Below, one piece after another: positions 7,474 to 14,765 of a DNA stretch of 14,765 nt. A program made the position numbers and the translations under genes. The DNA comes from Acidobacteriaceae bacterium. Its GTDB lineage: Bacteria > Acidobacteriota > Terriglobia > Terriglobales > Acidobacteriaceae. The notes under the pieces were generated by a model that worked only from the letters and a program-made list of their open reading frames with translations, ran no database searches and had not been told where the DNA came from. The stretch lies in NCBI GenBank assembly GCA_025929125.1, contig JAICMT010000007.1, positions 1 to 14,765 of the forward strand, read 5' to 3'. Every line of letters begins with the position of its first letter. Position 1 is the first letter of the stretch.

Positions 7474-9363
7474 CTAGTGGCCAACCCCGTTGCTGGGTCC
7501 GATACGCGCTGAAGATGCGCCGTTGCCCGGCTGAACAGGAATGCTTAGGGTACCCGTCTTGCCCGTACCCCAGTCATAGAGGCCCGTCTCGAGATATAGG
7601 TCGGAATTCGGGAGATCGATCTCGAACCGGAGCGGAATACCGTTCTTCTGTACATAGGCGAACATGTCAGGCTTCAGCGCCATCGCCAGCGTCGACTGCT
7701 GCCAGTTCACAGCTTTGCCGTCGTGGCCGTAGGCGACGAGACCAAAATCAATCTTGCCGCTTTGTCTCCCGTTCTGATCGGGCACAAACGCAACATCGCT
7801 CCCCGGAATACGGTACTCAATTCGATAACGAGTACAGGGGCAGCTTAACTTCGCGTTCAGGCCTGCACGGGGTGCATTCGGCCTCGGCTGAGGTTCGGCT
7901 GCGGTCACCCGCACACCGTAGAGCAGCTCCGTTGAGTTCGGAAGCCCAAACTCCAGCTGAGATTTGAGCGGATCGCCCGCGGGCTTTCCCGCGGTGATAT
8001 GTGTTTCTTCCGCGTTGTAGCCCTGTCGGTAGGCAAGCTTGTAATTGCCAGACTCCAGTTTTACCGTGACCTTCCGATATCCACCGTCCAATCGCGAGTT
8101 CGTGGGCGTATACGCGATTGTGTAATAGTGTGAGCCATTCGCGATCGCCTTCTGCACCGCCATGCTCAGATCGTTGGTGTTGTAGAAAGCCTTGCCCCCG
8201 GTATCGTCAGCGAGCTTCTCCATCGTGAGCTGAGTATGGCCTCGAGCATCGTTCTCCATGTTAAGGTTCGTGCCAAGCGCCGGACCTGTTCCTGCATCAG
8301 GACAAGAGTTACCCCTCTCAGGTAAACAGTGTTCCGCATCCATCGTAGTATTGTTCGCCAGTCCCTCGGCGTTGATCGGATACACCGCCAGCTTCGACGT
8401 GAACAGCAGATCGGCCATTTCTTTGGCTGTACTCAAGCTCAAGTGCAGATTCGACATCTGCCGGCGCTCCGCGTCGTTGGGGAATACGGTCACCGGGAAG
8501 CTGCCGCCCAACCAGATCAGGTTTTTTCTGCCCGGCACGTTCGAGAGATATCGTGCAATGGATTCGAGCGCGTCGAGCGTCTTTTCGACGCGCACCTGAT
8601 ACTGCGTCGTCATAACCTCTTCCTGCGCAGCTGCAAGGCCCTCCACAAGCGCCGGAGCGCCGCGCAACTCCGCGGCTATTGCTTGCACATTTCGTAGCTC
8701 CGCAGCATCGTCGTCCCGGTCGGAGCGGGAGTGGAACGATGCGTCCTTCTCAGTTTCCGGGCCATTCCTCGTGTCACTCAGCGCCGCTTGCAGCCGCGAT
8801 ACATCCGACGTGAACCCCTGCACGAACCGAAAATGCGAGCCGAGACTGAAGATGGCTACGCGCGTGCCCGGCTTCATCTGTCTGAGATACGAAAGTATCT
8901 GCTTGCGAACGAAAGGCTGATCCTTGGTTTCAGTATTCAGCGTGTCAATGAGAAGAACGTTGACTGAGTCCGTCTCCGGAGCAGGCGGGACATTGGTGTG
9001 GAACTCTGGCGGAAGATTGGCCAGCGGCTTGGAACCCTCCGGGGAGACCGTTTTGACGCCGTGCTCCTCAAAATAATTAACCGTCTGAGGCTTGCCATCT
9101 TCCATGACCTGGAAATACTGCTTTGGCAAGCCAGCTACTGCGTCACCGGAGTTGTTCGTCACCACAACATCGACGATCACGGTGCGTGCCGTAGCTTTGA
9201 GGACCGGAATCTGCTGCTGGCCCGCAGGTGTCTGGGCAGATAAAACTGCAGCAAGGAAACACGCACACCCGAGCGGCAACAACCTGAAACGAGGCGATGG
9301 CAAAAGGAACTCCTCCGGTCCGCTCCCACGTGCAATCTCCGGGATGAGAGCTTTGACCGGCAT
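7474..9363 (-). CDS. Secreted VWFA-related acidobacterial-domain protein
   Basis: This is an exported protein of the von Willebrand A-like family known chiefly from Acidobacteriota; its biochemical role is unknown. From ATG 9363 (629 aa), residues about 25-43 are the hydrophobic core of a signal peptide, with likely cleavage at LSA/QT (after residue 43). Residues about 55-101 form a beta-rich segment (VIVDVVVTNNSGDAVAGL, then FQVMEDGKPQ). The VWA core runs from VNVLLIDTLNT (134-144) to about HYYTIAYTP (412-420). The metal-site motif is degenerate: DTLNT instead of DxSxS. A four-Cys feature (two Cys near residue 350, CPC near 530) may form disulfides. The C-terminal half is beta-rich. A TTG at 9429 would add 22 residues. 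ATG 9363 has GAAGG just upstream and gives a better signal peptide. Confidence 0.85.
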   Translation of the reverse strand: MPVKALIPEIARGSGPEEFLLPSPRFRLLPLGCACFLAAVLSAQTPAGQQQIPVLKATARTVIVDVVVTNNSGDAVAGLPKQYFQVMEDGKPQTVNYFEEHGVKTVSPEGSKPLANLPPEFHTNVPPAPETDSVNVLLIDTLNTETKDQPFVRKQILSYLRQMKPGTRVAIFSLGSHFRFVQGFTSDVSRLQAALSDTRNGPETEKDASFHSRSDRDDDAAELRNVQAIAAELRGAPALVEGLAAAQEEVMTTQYQVRVEKTLDALESIARYLSNVPGRKNLIWLGGSFPVTVFPNDAERRQMSNLHLSLSTAKEMADLLFTSKLAVYPINAEGLANNTTMDAEHCLPERGNSCPDAGTGPALGTNLNMENDARGHTQLTMEKLADDTGGKAFYNTNDLSMAVQKAIANGSHYYTIAYTPTNSRLDGGYRKVTVKLESGNYKLAYRQGYNAEETHITAGKPAGDPLKSQLEFGLPNSTELLYGVRVTAAEPQPRPNAPRAGLNAKLSCPCTRYRIEYRIPGSDVAFVPDQNGRQSGKIDFGLVAYGHDGKAVNWQQSTLAMALKPDMFAYVQKNGIPLRFEIDLPNSDLYLETGLYDWGTGKTGTLSIPVQPGNGASSARIGPSNGVGH

Positions 9364-9428
9364 TAAACCTTCGAATTCCCGGAGAAAAGAAGCAATCAGC
9401 CGGCACCGCCGCCAGAAAGCTCGGGACA

Positions 9429-9462
9429 ACTATACAGAAGCGTTTTGACCTGCAGAAGCGTT
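9429..9462 (-). promoter_or_regulatory. Candidate promoter with two direct repeats upstream of the VWA gene
   Basis: A TATAGT hexamer (minus strand, 9429-9434) matches five of six bases of a -10 box and would give a leader of roughly 60 nt. AACGCTTCTG occurs twice on the same strand, at 9435-9444 and 9453-9462, spaced 18 bp start to start. One copy abuts the -10 and the other covers the -35 zone, which itself is poor. This is the layout expected for an activator-dependent promoter. The repeats are seen directly; the promoter role is inferred. Confidence 0.4.
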
Positions 9463-9465
9463 GAA

Positions 9466-10803
9466 CTACACGACCACCAGGCCGCCCTTCGCCGCGCCCA
9501 CAAAGTCCGTTGCTGTCTTCACCACGAAATCCAGCATCTCCCGCGTCAATCCCGGAAAAACGCCAATCCAGAACACCTGGTTCATCACGAAATCCGTGTT
9601 CTCCAATCCGCCCGCAACCCGATACTCCAACCCCTCGTAGGCCGGCTGCCGCGTCAGATTCCCCGCAAACAGCAGCCGCGTTCCGATCTTCTGCGCCTCC
9701 AGCGCCCGCGTCAGCTGGTCGCGTTTAAACGGCGCATCCGTCCGCACGCCGATCGGAAAGCCAAACCAGCTTGGGTCCGCATTCTCCGACGCTTCGGGCA
9801 AGATCAGCACGTCTTCCAGCGGCTGCAACGCCCTTTTCAGGTAGGCGAAGTTTTCCTTCCTGCGATCTACAAATTGCGGCAGTTTGGCAATCTGCGACAG
9901 CCCCAGCGCCGCCTGCATATCAGTCGCCTTAAGGTTATAGCCCAGATGCGAGTACGTGTACTTGTGGTCATATCCGCAGGGGAGCGTGCCCAGTTGCCAA
10001 TCGAAGCGCTTGCCGCAGGTGTTATCCATACCTGGCTCGCACCAGCAGTCGCGTCCCCAGTCGCGGAAGCTGTCAATCAGTACCTGCAGCAGCGGCTTGT
10101 CGGTCATAACCGCGCCGCCCTCGCCCATGGTGATGTGGTGTGCCGGATAGAAGCTCACCGTTGCAATGTCGCCAAACGTTCCCACCAGGCGGCCCTTGTA
10201 GGTCGACCCCAGCGCATCGCAGCAGTCCTCCACCAACCATAAGTTGTGCTTCCTGCAGAACGCAGTCACCGCGTCCAGGTTGAACACGTTGCCCAGAGTG
10301 TGGGCAATCATCACCGCCTTCATCTTCGGGCTGTACGCCGCCTCCAGCTGCGTCACATCGATTTCATACGTCGGCACCGCCACGTCCACAAACACCGGCA
10401 CCAGGCGGTTCTGGAAGATGGGGTTCACGGTCGTCGGGAAGCCTGCCGCAACCGTCAGCACCTCGTCTCCGGGCTTCAGAGCTCGGGCGCCCAGCTTGGG
10501 CGAGGTAAGCGCGCTAAGTGCCACCAGGTTGGCGCTCGAGCCCGAGTTCACCAGGCTCGCCGACCGCACTCCCACAAACCGGGCGAGCCTGCGTTCGAAC
10601 TCCTTGGCAAACCGGCCCGTTGTGAACCAAGCATCGAGGGCAGAATCCACCACCGCCGCCACATCGCCGCCGTCGATCACTTTGCCCGAGACCGGCACCG
10701 TCGAGACGCCCGGCTCAAAGGGCTTCCCGGCAAACTTCAGTGCGTGATACTGCGCCGTCAGCTCCAGTATCTGCTGCCGCAGATCGTCTGCCTTCTCACC
10801 CAT
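9466..10803 (-). CDS. rfbH: CDP-6-deoxy-hexulose C-3 dehydrase E1, RfbH/DdhC-type (PMP and [2Fe-2S])
   Basis: E1 removes the C-3 hydroxyl of CDP-4-keto-6-deoxyglucose, the key step to 3,6-dideoxyhexoses of O-antigen. It belongs to the DegT/DnrJ/EryC1/StrS aminotransferase fold; 445 aa, normal for the family. The PLP-lysine position is His222 in [14 protein letters not shown], the mark of E1 rather than a transaminase. The published iron-sulfur pattern C-X57-C-X1-C-X7-C is matched exactly by Cys195, Cys253, Cys255 and Cys263. The N-terminus (ELRQQI-like, then [11 protein letters not shown]) also fits. ATG at 10803 has no good Shine-Dalgarno site. It is probably translated from the message of the SDR gene 39 nt upstream. 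The partner reductase E3 and CDP-glucose 4,6-dehydratase are not seen in the window. Confidence 0.94.
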   Translation of the reverse strand: MGEKADDLRQQILELTAQYHALKFAGKPFEPGVSTVPVSGKVIDGGDVAAVVDSALDAWFTTGRFAKEFERRLARFVGVRSASLVNSGSSANLVALSALTSPKLGARALKPGDEVLTVAAGFPTTVNPIFQNRLVPVFVDVAVPTYEIDVTQLEAAYSPKMKAVMIAHTLGNVFNLDAVTAFCRKHNLWLVEDCCDALGSTYKGRLVGTFGDIATVSFYPAHHITMGEGGAVMTDKPLLQVLIDSFRDWGRDCWCEPGMDNTCGKRFDWQLGTLPCGYDHKYTYSHLGYNLKATDMQAALGLSQIAKLPQFVDRRKENFAYLKRALQPLEDVLILPEASENADPSWFGFPIGVRTDAPFKRDQLTRALEAQKIGTRLLFAGNLTRQPAYEGLEYRVAGGLENTDFVMNQVFWIGVFPGLTREMLDFVVKTATDFVGAAKGGLVVV

Positions 10804-10842
10804 GACTTAAGGATACACAACGCTCCGCCGCGATTCTCCCGC

Positions 10843-11895
10843 TCAACGCGCATTCTTCTTCGCCCTGTGCCACGCAGCCGTGCGTCGGATTTGCTCCGCC
10901 AGCCCCACCGTCTCGCGCAGCCCGAGAAGTTCCTCCGCGCGGCTCACATCGGGCACATAGCGCGAGGGAGCCACCCCCGGGACCGCGTGCTTTGCAACCC
11001 GCACCTCCGTGCCCGGCGACAGCGTCTCCGCCACCGTCTCCGCCAGTTCGCGAATGCTCACATCCGCAGCGGATCCAACGTTCACCGGCTCCAGCGCCGG
11101 CCCGCGGAACAGCATCGTCCACAGCCATATCGCAAGGTCCGCCGCGTACAGATAGGACCGCCTCGGCGACCCATCGCCGCCAATCGAGATCGGTCGGCCC
11201 GCAAGCGCATCGCCGATGAAGTTCCCAACCGCAAAATGCGCATCCAGCGGCAGGTGCGGCCCGCAGAACGCCCAGCAGCGAGCAATCTTCGCCTCGAACG
11301 GAACCCCGCGCTCCACAGCGGTCCTCTGATAGACCGCGCACATGGTCTCGCTGGCGCGCTTCCCTTCCCCATACACGCCAGCCGCGTCCAGGGCGTTCGG
11401 CGCTCCGGCATAGCTCTCCGGGACGTGCGTTATCTCCGGCGGCTGCTTACCGTACACGGCGCCCGAACTGGTCAGTAGAAACTTCCTCGTCCCGCATTGC
11501 GCCGCAAACTCCAGCGCCCGCCGTGTGCCGTCCAGAACCGTCGTGAGCAACTCGACCGGCTGGTTCGAAACGGTATCGGTCGCGGCATGGATCACATAGC
11601 GGAACTCGCCTTCGGGAAACGCGAAGTCGCGCACATCTCCCGCCAGCATCGTCACTGCCGCATCGGCCGCCAGATGAGGCGCCTTGGCCGCAAATCTCGC
11701 CGGATCGCGCGACAGCACCGTCACCTGCGCCGCAAGCCCAAGTTCGCGGTTCGCATCGCAGAAGCTCTCCAGCAGCCACATTCCAAAGAACCCGGTGCCT
11801 CCTGTCAGAAACAGGCACTGGCCGCGCATCTCCTCCCACAGCCCCTGCGTCGCCAGCCGAATCTGCTCCAGGTCTTCCGCCAGCGGATTTCTCAC
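10843..11895 (-). CDS. NAD-dependent epimerase/dehydratase (extended SDR), nucleotide-sugar type
   Basis: It most likely reduces, epimerises or dehydrates a CDP-sugar in the cytoplasm. The 350-aa protein has the Rossmann motif TGGTGFFG at 31-38, Asp87 in AGDVRD, the HAATD stretch near 103-107, Ser143/Ser144 in LTSSGAVYG, and the catalytic pair YxxxK at Tyr175/Lys179. About 25 residues precede the Rossmann fold, a little longer than usual. It lacks the active-site TSDK stretch I would expect of RfbG, so I do not call it CDP-glucose 4,6-dehydratase. Paratose/abequose-synthase-like 4-reductase (RfbS/RfbJ) is a reasonable guess given the adjacent E1 gene, but the specificity cannot be read. The start is GTG with GAGGGAG a few bases upstream. 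It is transcribed with rfbH and divergent from rfbF. Confidence 0.85.
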   Translation of the reverse strand: MRNPLAEDLEQIRLATQGLWEEMRGQCLFLTGGTGFFGMWLLESFCDANRELGLAAQVTVLSRDPARFAAKAPHLAADAAVTMLAGDVRDFAFPEGEFRYVIHAATDTVSNQPVELLTTVLDGTRRALEFAAQCGTRKFLLTSSGAVYGKQPPEITHVPESYAGAPNALDAAGVYGEGKRASETMCAVYQRTAVERGVPFEAKIARCWAFCGPHLPLDAHFAVGNFIGDALAGRPISIGGDGSPRRSYLYAADLAIWLWTMLFRGPALEPVNVGSAADVSIRELAETVAETLSPGTEVRVAKHAVPGVAPSRYVPDVSRAEELLGLRETVGLAEQIRRTAAWHRAKKNAR

Positions 11896-12055
11896 GCTCT
11901 CTCCCTCACCATCTCGATGCGCCTATCCGCACCAGAATACATAAGCCGCTCGCTCCAGACGGGTCGCTCGCACACGCGCATGGCATACTTACCACGGAGA
12001 CGCTTCCACGCCGTGTCTCAACTTCGGCCCACTCTTTTTTTGGAAGGAAGTTCGA
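11896..12055. promoter_or_regulatory. Divergent intergenic region of the CDP-sugar cluster
   Basis: These 160 bp separate the leftward SDR-rfbH pair from rightward rfbF and must hold at least one promoter in each direction unless there is read-through. The ribosome site of rfbF is clear (AAGGAAG near 12044-12050). A run of seven or eight T lies just before it (12034-12041). I found no convincing -35/-10 pair on either strand. Confidence 0.4.
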
Positions 12056-12826
12056 ATGAAAGCGGTCATCCTCGCAGGCGGAGTCGGCACACGCCTCAGT
12101 GAAGAAACCACCGTCCGCCCCAAGCCCATGGTGGAAATCGGCGGCCGCCCCATCCTCTGGCACATCCTCAAGCTCTACTCCGCTCAGGGCATCAACGACT
12201 TCATCATCTGCCTCGGATACAAGGGCTACATCATCAAGGAATACTTCGCCAACTACTTCCTCCACACCTCCGATGTGACCTTCGATATCGCCGGCAACAA
12301 AATGGTCGTTCACGACTCCGTCGCCGAGCCATGGCGCGTCACCTTGGTCGATACCGGCGATGAGTCCGGGACCGGCGGCCGCCTACGCCGCGTCGCCAAA
12401 TATCTTCAGGGCGAGGACGCCTTCTGCATGACCTACGGCGATGGAGTCGCCGACGTCGACATCCAGAAGACCATCGCCTTCCATCGCCAGCACGGTAAGC
12501 TCGTCACCCTCACCTCCATTCAGCCCGTCGCCCGTTTCGGCGCACTCGGCCTCAAGAACAGCCAGGTCTACGCCTTTCAGGAGAAACCAAAGGACGAGGG
12601 CGGCTGGATCAACGGCGGCTTCTTCGTGCTCTCCCCCAAAGTGCTCGACGAGGTCAAAGACGACAACTGGATGTTTGAGCGCGAACCCATCGAAGCGCTG
12701 GTCGCTCGCGGCGAGGTCCAGGCCTACATGCACCACGGCTTCTGGCAGGCCATGGATACGCTCCGCGATAAGAATCAGCTCGAAGAGCTCTGGGCTACCG
12801 GCAAAGCGCCGTGGAAGCTCTGGTAA
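12056..12826 (+). CDS. rfbF: Glucose-1-phosphate cytidylyltransferase
   Basis: The enzyme makes CDP-glucose from CTP and glucose-1-phosphate, the entry step to CDP-dideoxyhexoses. The 256-aa length is typical. The nucleotidyltransferase signature is intact: LAGGVGTRL (6-14) and the catalytic-type Lys23 in RPKPM. Further family features are LVDTGDESGTGGR (97-109), the metal-binding YGDGVADVD (127-135), EKPKDEGGWINGGFFV near 177-192 and the C-terminal FWQAMDTLRDK. The phrase VDTG..SGTGGR and the DG after the metal Asp are characteristic of RfbF as opposed to thymidylyltransferase RmlA. The ATG has an AAGGAAG ribosome site about 6 nt upstream. It supplies CDP-glucose to the pathway in which the E1 gene, read divergently, acts. 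Confidence 0.95.
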   Translation: MKAVILAGGVGTRLSEETTVRPKPMVEIGGRPILWHILKLYSAQGINDFIICLGYKGYIIKEYFANYFLHTSDVTFDIAGNKMVVHDSVAEPWRVTLVDTGDESGTGGRLRRVAKYLQGEDAFCMTYGDGVADVDIQKTIAFHRQHGKLVTLTSIQPVARFGALGLKNSQVYAFQEKPKDEGGWINGGFFVLSPKVLDEVKDDNWMFEREPIEALVARGEVQAYMHHGFWQAMDTLRDKNQLEELWATGKAPWKLW

Positions 12827-12919
12827 GCCCGCTTCCCTGCCCGAACCAAGCTAGTCTCCAGGCAACCGAAATTCCCTCTTGGAACCTCCGTTAATTCTGT
12901 GGTATCTGAGTAAGCCAAG

Positions 12920-13540
12920 ATGGTACGGAAAGAGAGCATACCCGACTTCGATTCCTGGCTGTCCGCGCTCCCTGACCGGCTGGACCGCTACCCCGCGCCG
13001 CATATCCGCCTCTTCATTGCCTCCTGCTGCGAGCGCCAGCAGACCAACTACGCCGCCTTCGCCGAAGACGCGAACTGGGGCGACCCAACCCTGCTGCGCG
13101 AGGCCGGCGACATCCTCTGGGACGTCAACCAGTCACTCTCCGGCTCCTATCTCAGCGCCATCGCCAGGGCACTCGGCCGCGCCACACCCTCCACCGACGA
13201 GTTCGACTCGCCACTCGCGCCCGCCGCACAGGAAGCCGCGGTATGCCTCCAGGAGGGCATCGAGTTCCTCACCGATCCCGACCCGCAGCGCGGTGTGACC
13301 GTCTGCGCACTCGTGCGCGACGCCATTTATCTCACCGTCGAGCGCAGCAGCAGCGGTCTCACCAGCGACTTCGCCGCCTTCCTCCGCACCTCCGAGCTCG
13401 AGGTGCAGGAACTTCTGCAGCAGGAGTCCGACCTCTACATCCTCTCCCAGTTCCGCGAGCTCACCACCAAGTTCATCGAGCGCTTCCGCCAGTGCGCCGC
13501 TCCCCAGGGCCGCAGCAACCTCGGCCTCCAGATCCAGTAG
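12920..13540 (+). CDS. DUF416 (YjaG-like) family protein
   Basis: The biochemical function is unknown. The 206-aa protein is soluble, acidic and mostly helical, without signal peptide or membrane segment. The match to the DUF416 family rests on CCERQQTNYAAF (36-47), which parallels CERxxPNYxxF of E. coli YjaG. It also rests on WGDPTLLREAGDILWD (53-68), FxxAI/PSxDEFDS around 90-97, and the terminal SNLGL matching the SNIGI end of YjaG. The Met at 12920 is the first good start in frame; upstream there is only a weak GAG ribosome site. It begins 93 nt after rfbF on the same strand, so read-through from rfbF is possible, though no functional link to sugar synthesis is known. It converges on the next gene with a 34-nt gap. 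Confidence 0.8.
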   Translation: MVRKESIPDFDSWLSALPDRLDRYPAPHIRLFIASCCERQQTNYAAFAEDANWGDPTLLREAGDILWDVNQSLSGSYLSAIARALGRATPSTDEFDSPLAPAAQEAAVCLQEGIEFLTDPDPQRGVTVCALVRDAIYLTVERSSSGLTSDFAAFLRTSELEVQELLQQESDLYILSQFRELTTKFIERFRQCAAPQGRSNLGLQIQ

Positions 13541-13574
13541 CTGCGCTGCCGTTCAACCTTATCCAGCCCAACGC

Positions 13575-14765
13575 CTACGGCCTCAACCCAGCAAACTTCT
13601 TGTCCACCTCACCTCGCCAGTATCGCTGCGCCTCCGGCTCCATCCGCAACATCGCCGTCTCGACGGCTTGAAGCGCCGCACTCGCACCCGCTTTGTCTCC
13701 GCAGGCGAAGCGGGCATCGGCGAGCGCAAGGTTCTCGTCGAAGCCATCCGGCACCAGCGCGACGGCAATCTCCGCCTCCTTTAGCGCCAGCCTGGGATCT
13801 CGTTTTAGAGCTGCCTTAGCGCGGCTGACATGCGCCATCGAGCTAGCCGCCGGAAGAGGCATGTCGCCGCGATACACCGCGATCCCGTTGGCGATCGTCT
13901 CATCCGGCTCGCGGAGCGCAAGGCCCCGGTAGGGATTCCGCTCACGCGTTCCAAACTCGTAGCCGTTCAGGTCCGAGAACGAGATCAGAATGGGGCCGTG
14001 CACCACCGCCGGCACATCGATCTGCATTCCCTCCCAGTTGGTGTCCGCCGTCGGCAGTAGCCGGCAGGGGATGTTGTAGTCCGAAGGCAGAAGCTCCGGC
14101 GCGGCATAGTAGGCGAAAGCGCACTCGTGAATTTTGTTTCGGTCGATCCACTCCTTCACCTGCACCAGTTGCTGCCCCCAATCCACTGCCGAATCCGTAA
14201 AAGACCGGTGCGTCTTCGCCGACCCACCCCAGAACACATTGGCGAACGGCAGGTAATTCGGATACGCGGCGACCGACTCGACAGCGTGCGCCAGCAGCAG
14301 CACCCCTACTGCCCAACGCCATGCCCTTCTCTGTTGCATCAACCATCCCGCTGCCGCCCCGATCAGTGCGAAGACAAATGGAAATATCGGAAGGATGTGG
14401 CGCACTCCAAGGTTCAGCGGCCCCGCTGCCGCAATCGCAAAATAGACCAGTGCTGGCAGCGTCAGGAACAGAATCTCGCGCCAGTTGCGGACCCGGCCAC
14501 GCGCATAAACCCAGATCGCCAGCCCCAGCAGCAGCAGCGTACCCGCAGTCCACTTCAGCGTCAGCAACGCCGGGAAGTAATACCAGACACCATGCATGTG
14601 CACCTGTCCGAAGATGTAGGTCGGGGTCGCCTTGCCTACGTTCTGCACGTCCGCGAGCCCCAGAATGTAACTCTCCGGCAACAGACGATGGTGCTGACAG
14701 AAGAAAAGGAATCCCCGCATCGCCGGATCCAACGAGCGCGCCTCCGACTCAAGCGTCGGCAGGCG
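13575..14765 (-). CDS. GT39-like membrane glycosyltransferase, C-terminal part (5' end missing)
   Basis: Only the last 396 or so residues are in the window; the frame is open through the right edge, so the N-terminal catalytic loops are not seen. The visible part starts with a loop containing ATPTYIFGQVHMHGVWYYFPALLTLKWT. That arrangement is typical of dolichyl-phosphate-mannose mannosyltransferase-like (PMT/GT39) proteins common in acidobacteria. Four hydrophobic helices follow (TAGTLLLLGLAIWVYA, ILFLTLPALVYFAIAA, ILPIFPFVFALIGAAAGWLM, WAVGVLLLAHAVES). Then comes a long soluble segment of roughly 225 residues: SFTDSAVDWGQQLVQVKEW begins a periplasmic domain. The last 85 residues are helical and TPR-like (ALKEAEIAVALVPDGFDENLALADARFACGD). 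A TTG at 14732 is in frame but falls inside the conserved region and is unlikely to be the true start. Confidence 0.8.
   Translation of the reverse strand, partial: RLPTLESEARSLDPAMRGFLFFCQHHRLLPESYILGLADVQNVGKATPTYIFGQVHMHGVWYYFPALLTLKWTAGTLLLLGLAIWVYARGRVRNWREILFLTLPALVYFAIAAAGPLNLGVRHILPIFPFVFALIGAAAGWLMQQRRAWRWAVGVLLLAHAVESVAAYPNYLPFANVFWGGSAKTHRSFTDSAVDWGQQLVQVKEWIDRNKIHECAFAYYAAPELLPSDYNIPCRLLPTADTNWEGMQIDVPAVVHGPILISFSDLNGYEFGTRERNPYRGLALREPDETIANGIAVYRGDMPLPAASSMAHVSRAKAALKRDPRLALKEAEIAVALVPDGFDENLALADARFACGDKAGASAALQAVETAMLRMEPEAQRYWRGEVDKKFAGLRP

Noticed and set aside
10246..11478. Plus-strand open frame of 410 codons opposite rfbH and the SDR gene.
   Set aside because: Its composition is dominated by Arg, His, Gln and Pro, and it is antisense to two enzymes with intact catalytic motifs. 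A shadow frame.
11997..12041. Imperfect 7-bp stem (GAGACGC/GTGTCTC) followed by a T-run before rfbF, resembling an attenuator.
   Set aside because: The T-run starts about 14 nt after the stem, the stem has a wobble pair and a 9-nt loop, and the T-run directly precedes the ribosome site. Too weak to call a terminator.
12884..12908. TTGGAA and TATCTG with 18-nt spacing before the DUF416 gene, possible promoter.
   Set aside because: Matches to consensus are only four and three of six, and the leader would be very short. Not distinguishable from chance.

Overview
The window looks like chromosomal DNA of a high-GC, Gram-negative environmental bacterium, most probably an acidobacterium (Terriglobia-like). 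The best lineage hint is the large secreted protein at 7474-9363, which fits the VWFA-related family expanded in Acidobacteriota. This placement is inferred from protein families, not from a marker gene.

Region 1 (1-5871, all minus strand) is the front half of a Tad/Flp tight-adherence pilus operon. In transcription order it holds two tandem Flp pilins, prepilin peptidase CpaA, CpaB, the outer-membrane secretin CpaC, the CpaE localisation ATPase and the CpaF secretion ATPase, which runs off the left edge. Spacing is tight: CpaB stop and CpaC start overlap as TAATG, and only 9 nt separate cpaA from cpaB. The secretin carries a Pro/Ala-rich linker and a SPOR-like domain at its C-terminus, which is not standard for CpaC. 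Each pilin gene is followed, exactly 7 nt after its stop, by a strong RNA hairpin. These could set high pilin expression relative to the machinery genes. TadB/TadC would be expected beyond the left edge.

Region 2 (5872-7454) is a non-coding divergent regulatory stretch of about 300 bp and a plus-strand multi-pass membrane protein of GT-C glycosyltransferase type.

Region 3 (7474-9465, minus) is the secreted VWA-domain protein. Upstream of it lies a promoter-like element with two 10-bp direct repeats.

Region 4 (9466-12826) is a CDP-deoxysugar module for surface polysaccharide. Glucose-1-phosphate cytidylyltransferase (rfbF) reads to the right. An NAD-dependent SDR epimerase/dehydratase and the [2Fe-2S]/PMP C-3 dehydrase E1 (rfbH) read to the left. 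The E1 has His in place of the PLP lysine and an exact C-X57-C-X1-C-X7-C cluster motif. No recognisable CDP-glucose 4,6-dehydratase (RfbG) or E3 reductase is present in the window.

Region 5 (12920-14765) is a DUF416 protein (plus) converging on the C-terminal part of a GT39-like membrane glycosyltransferase (minus) that is cut by the right edge. No tRNA, rRNA, CRISPR array, insertion sequence or prophage gene was seen. I found no convincing wholly new system. The most unusual items are the SPOR-tailed secretin and the matched post-pilin hairpins.
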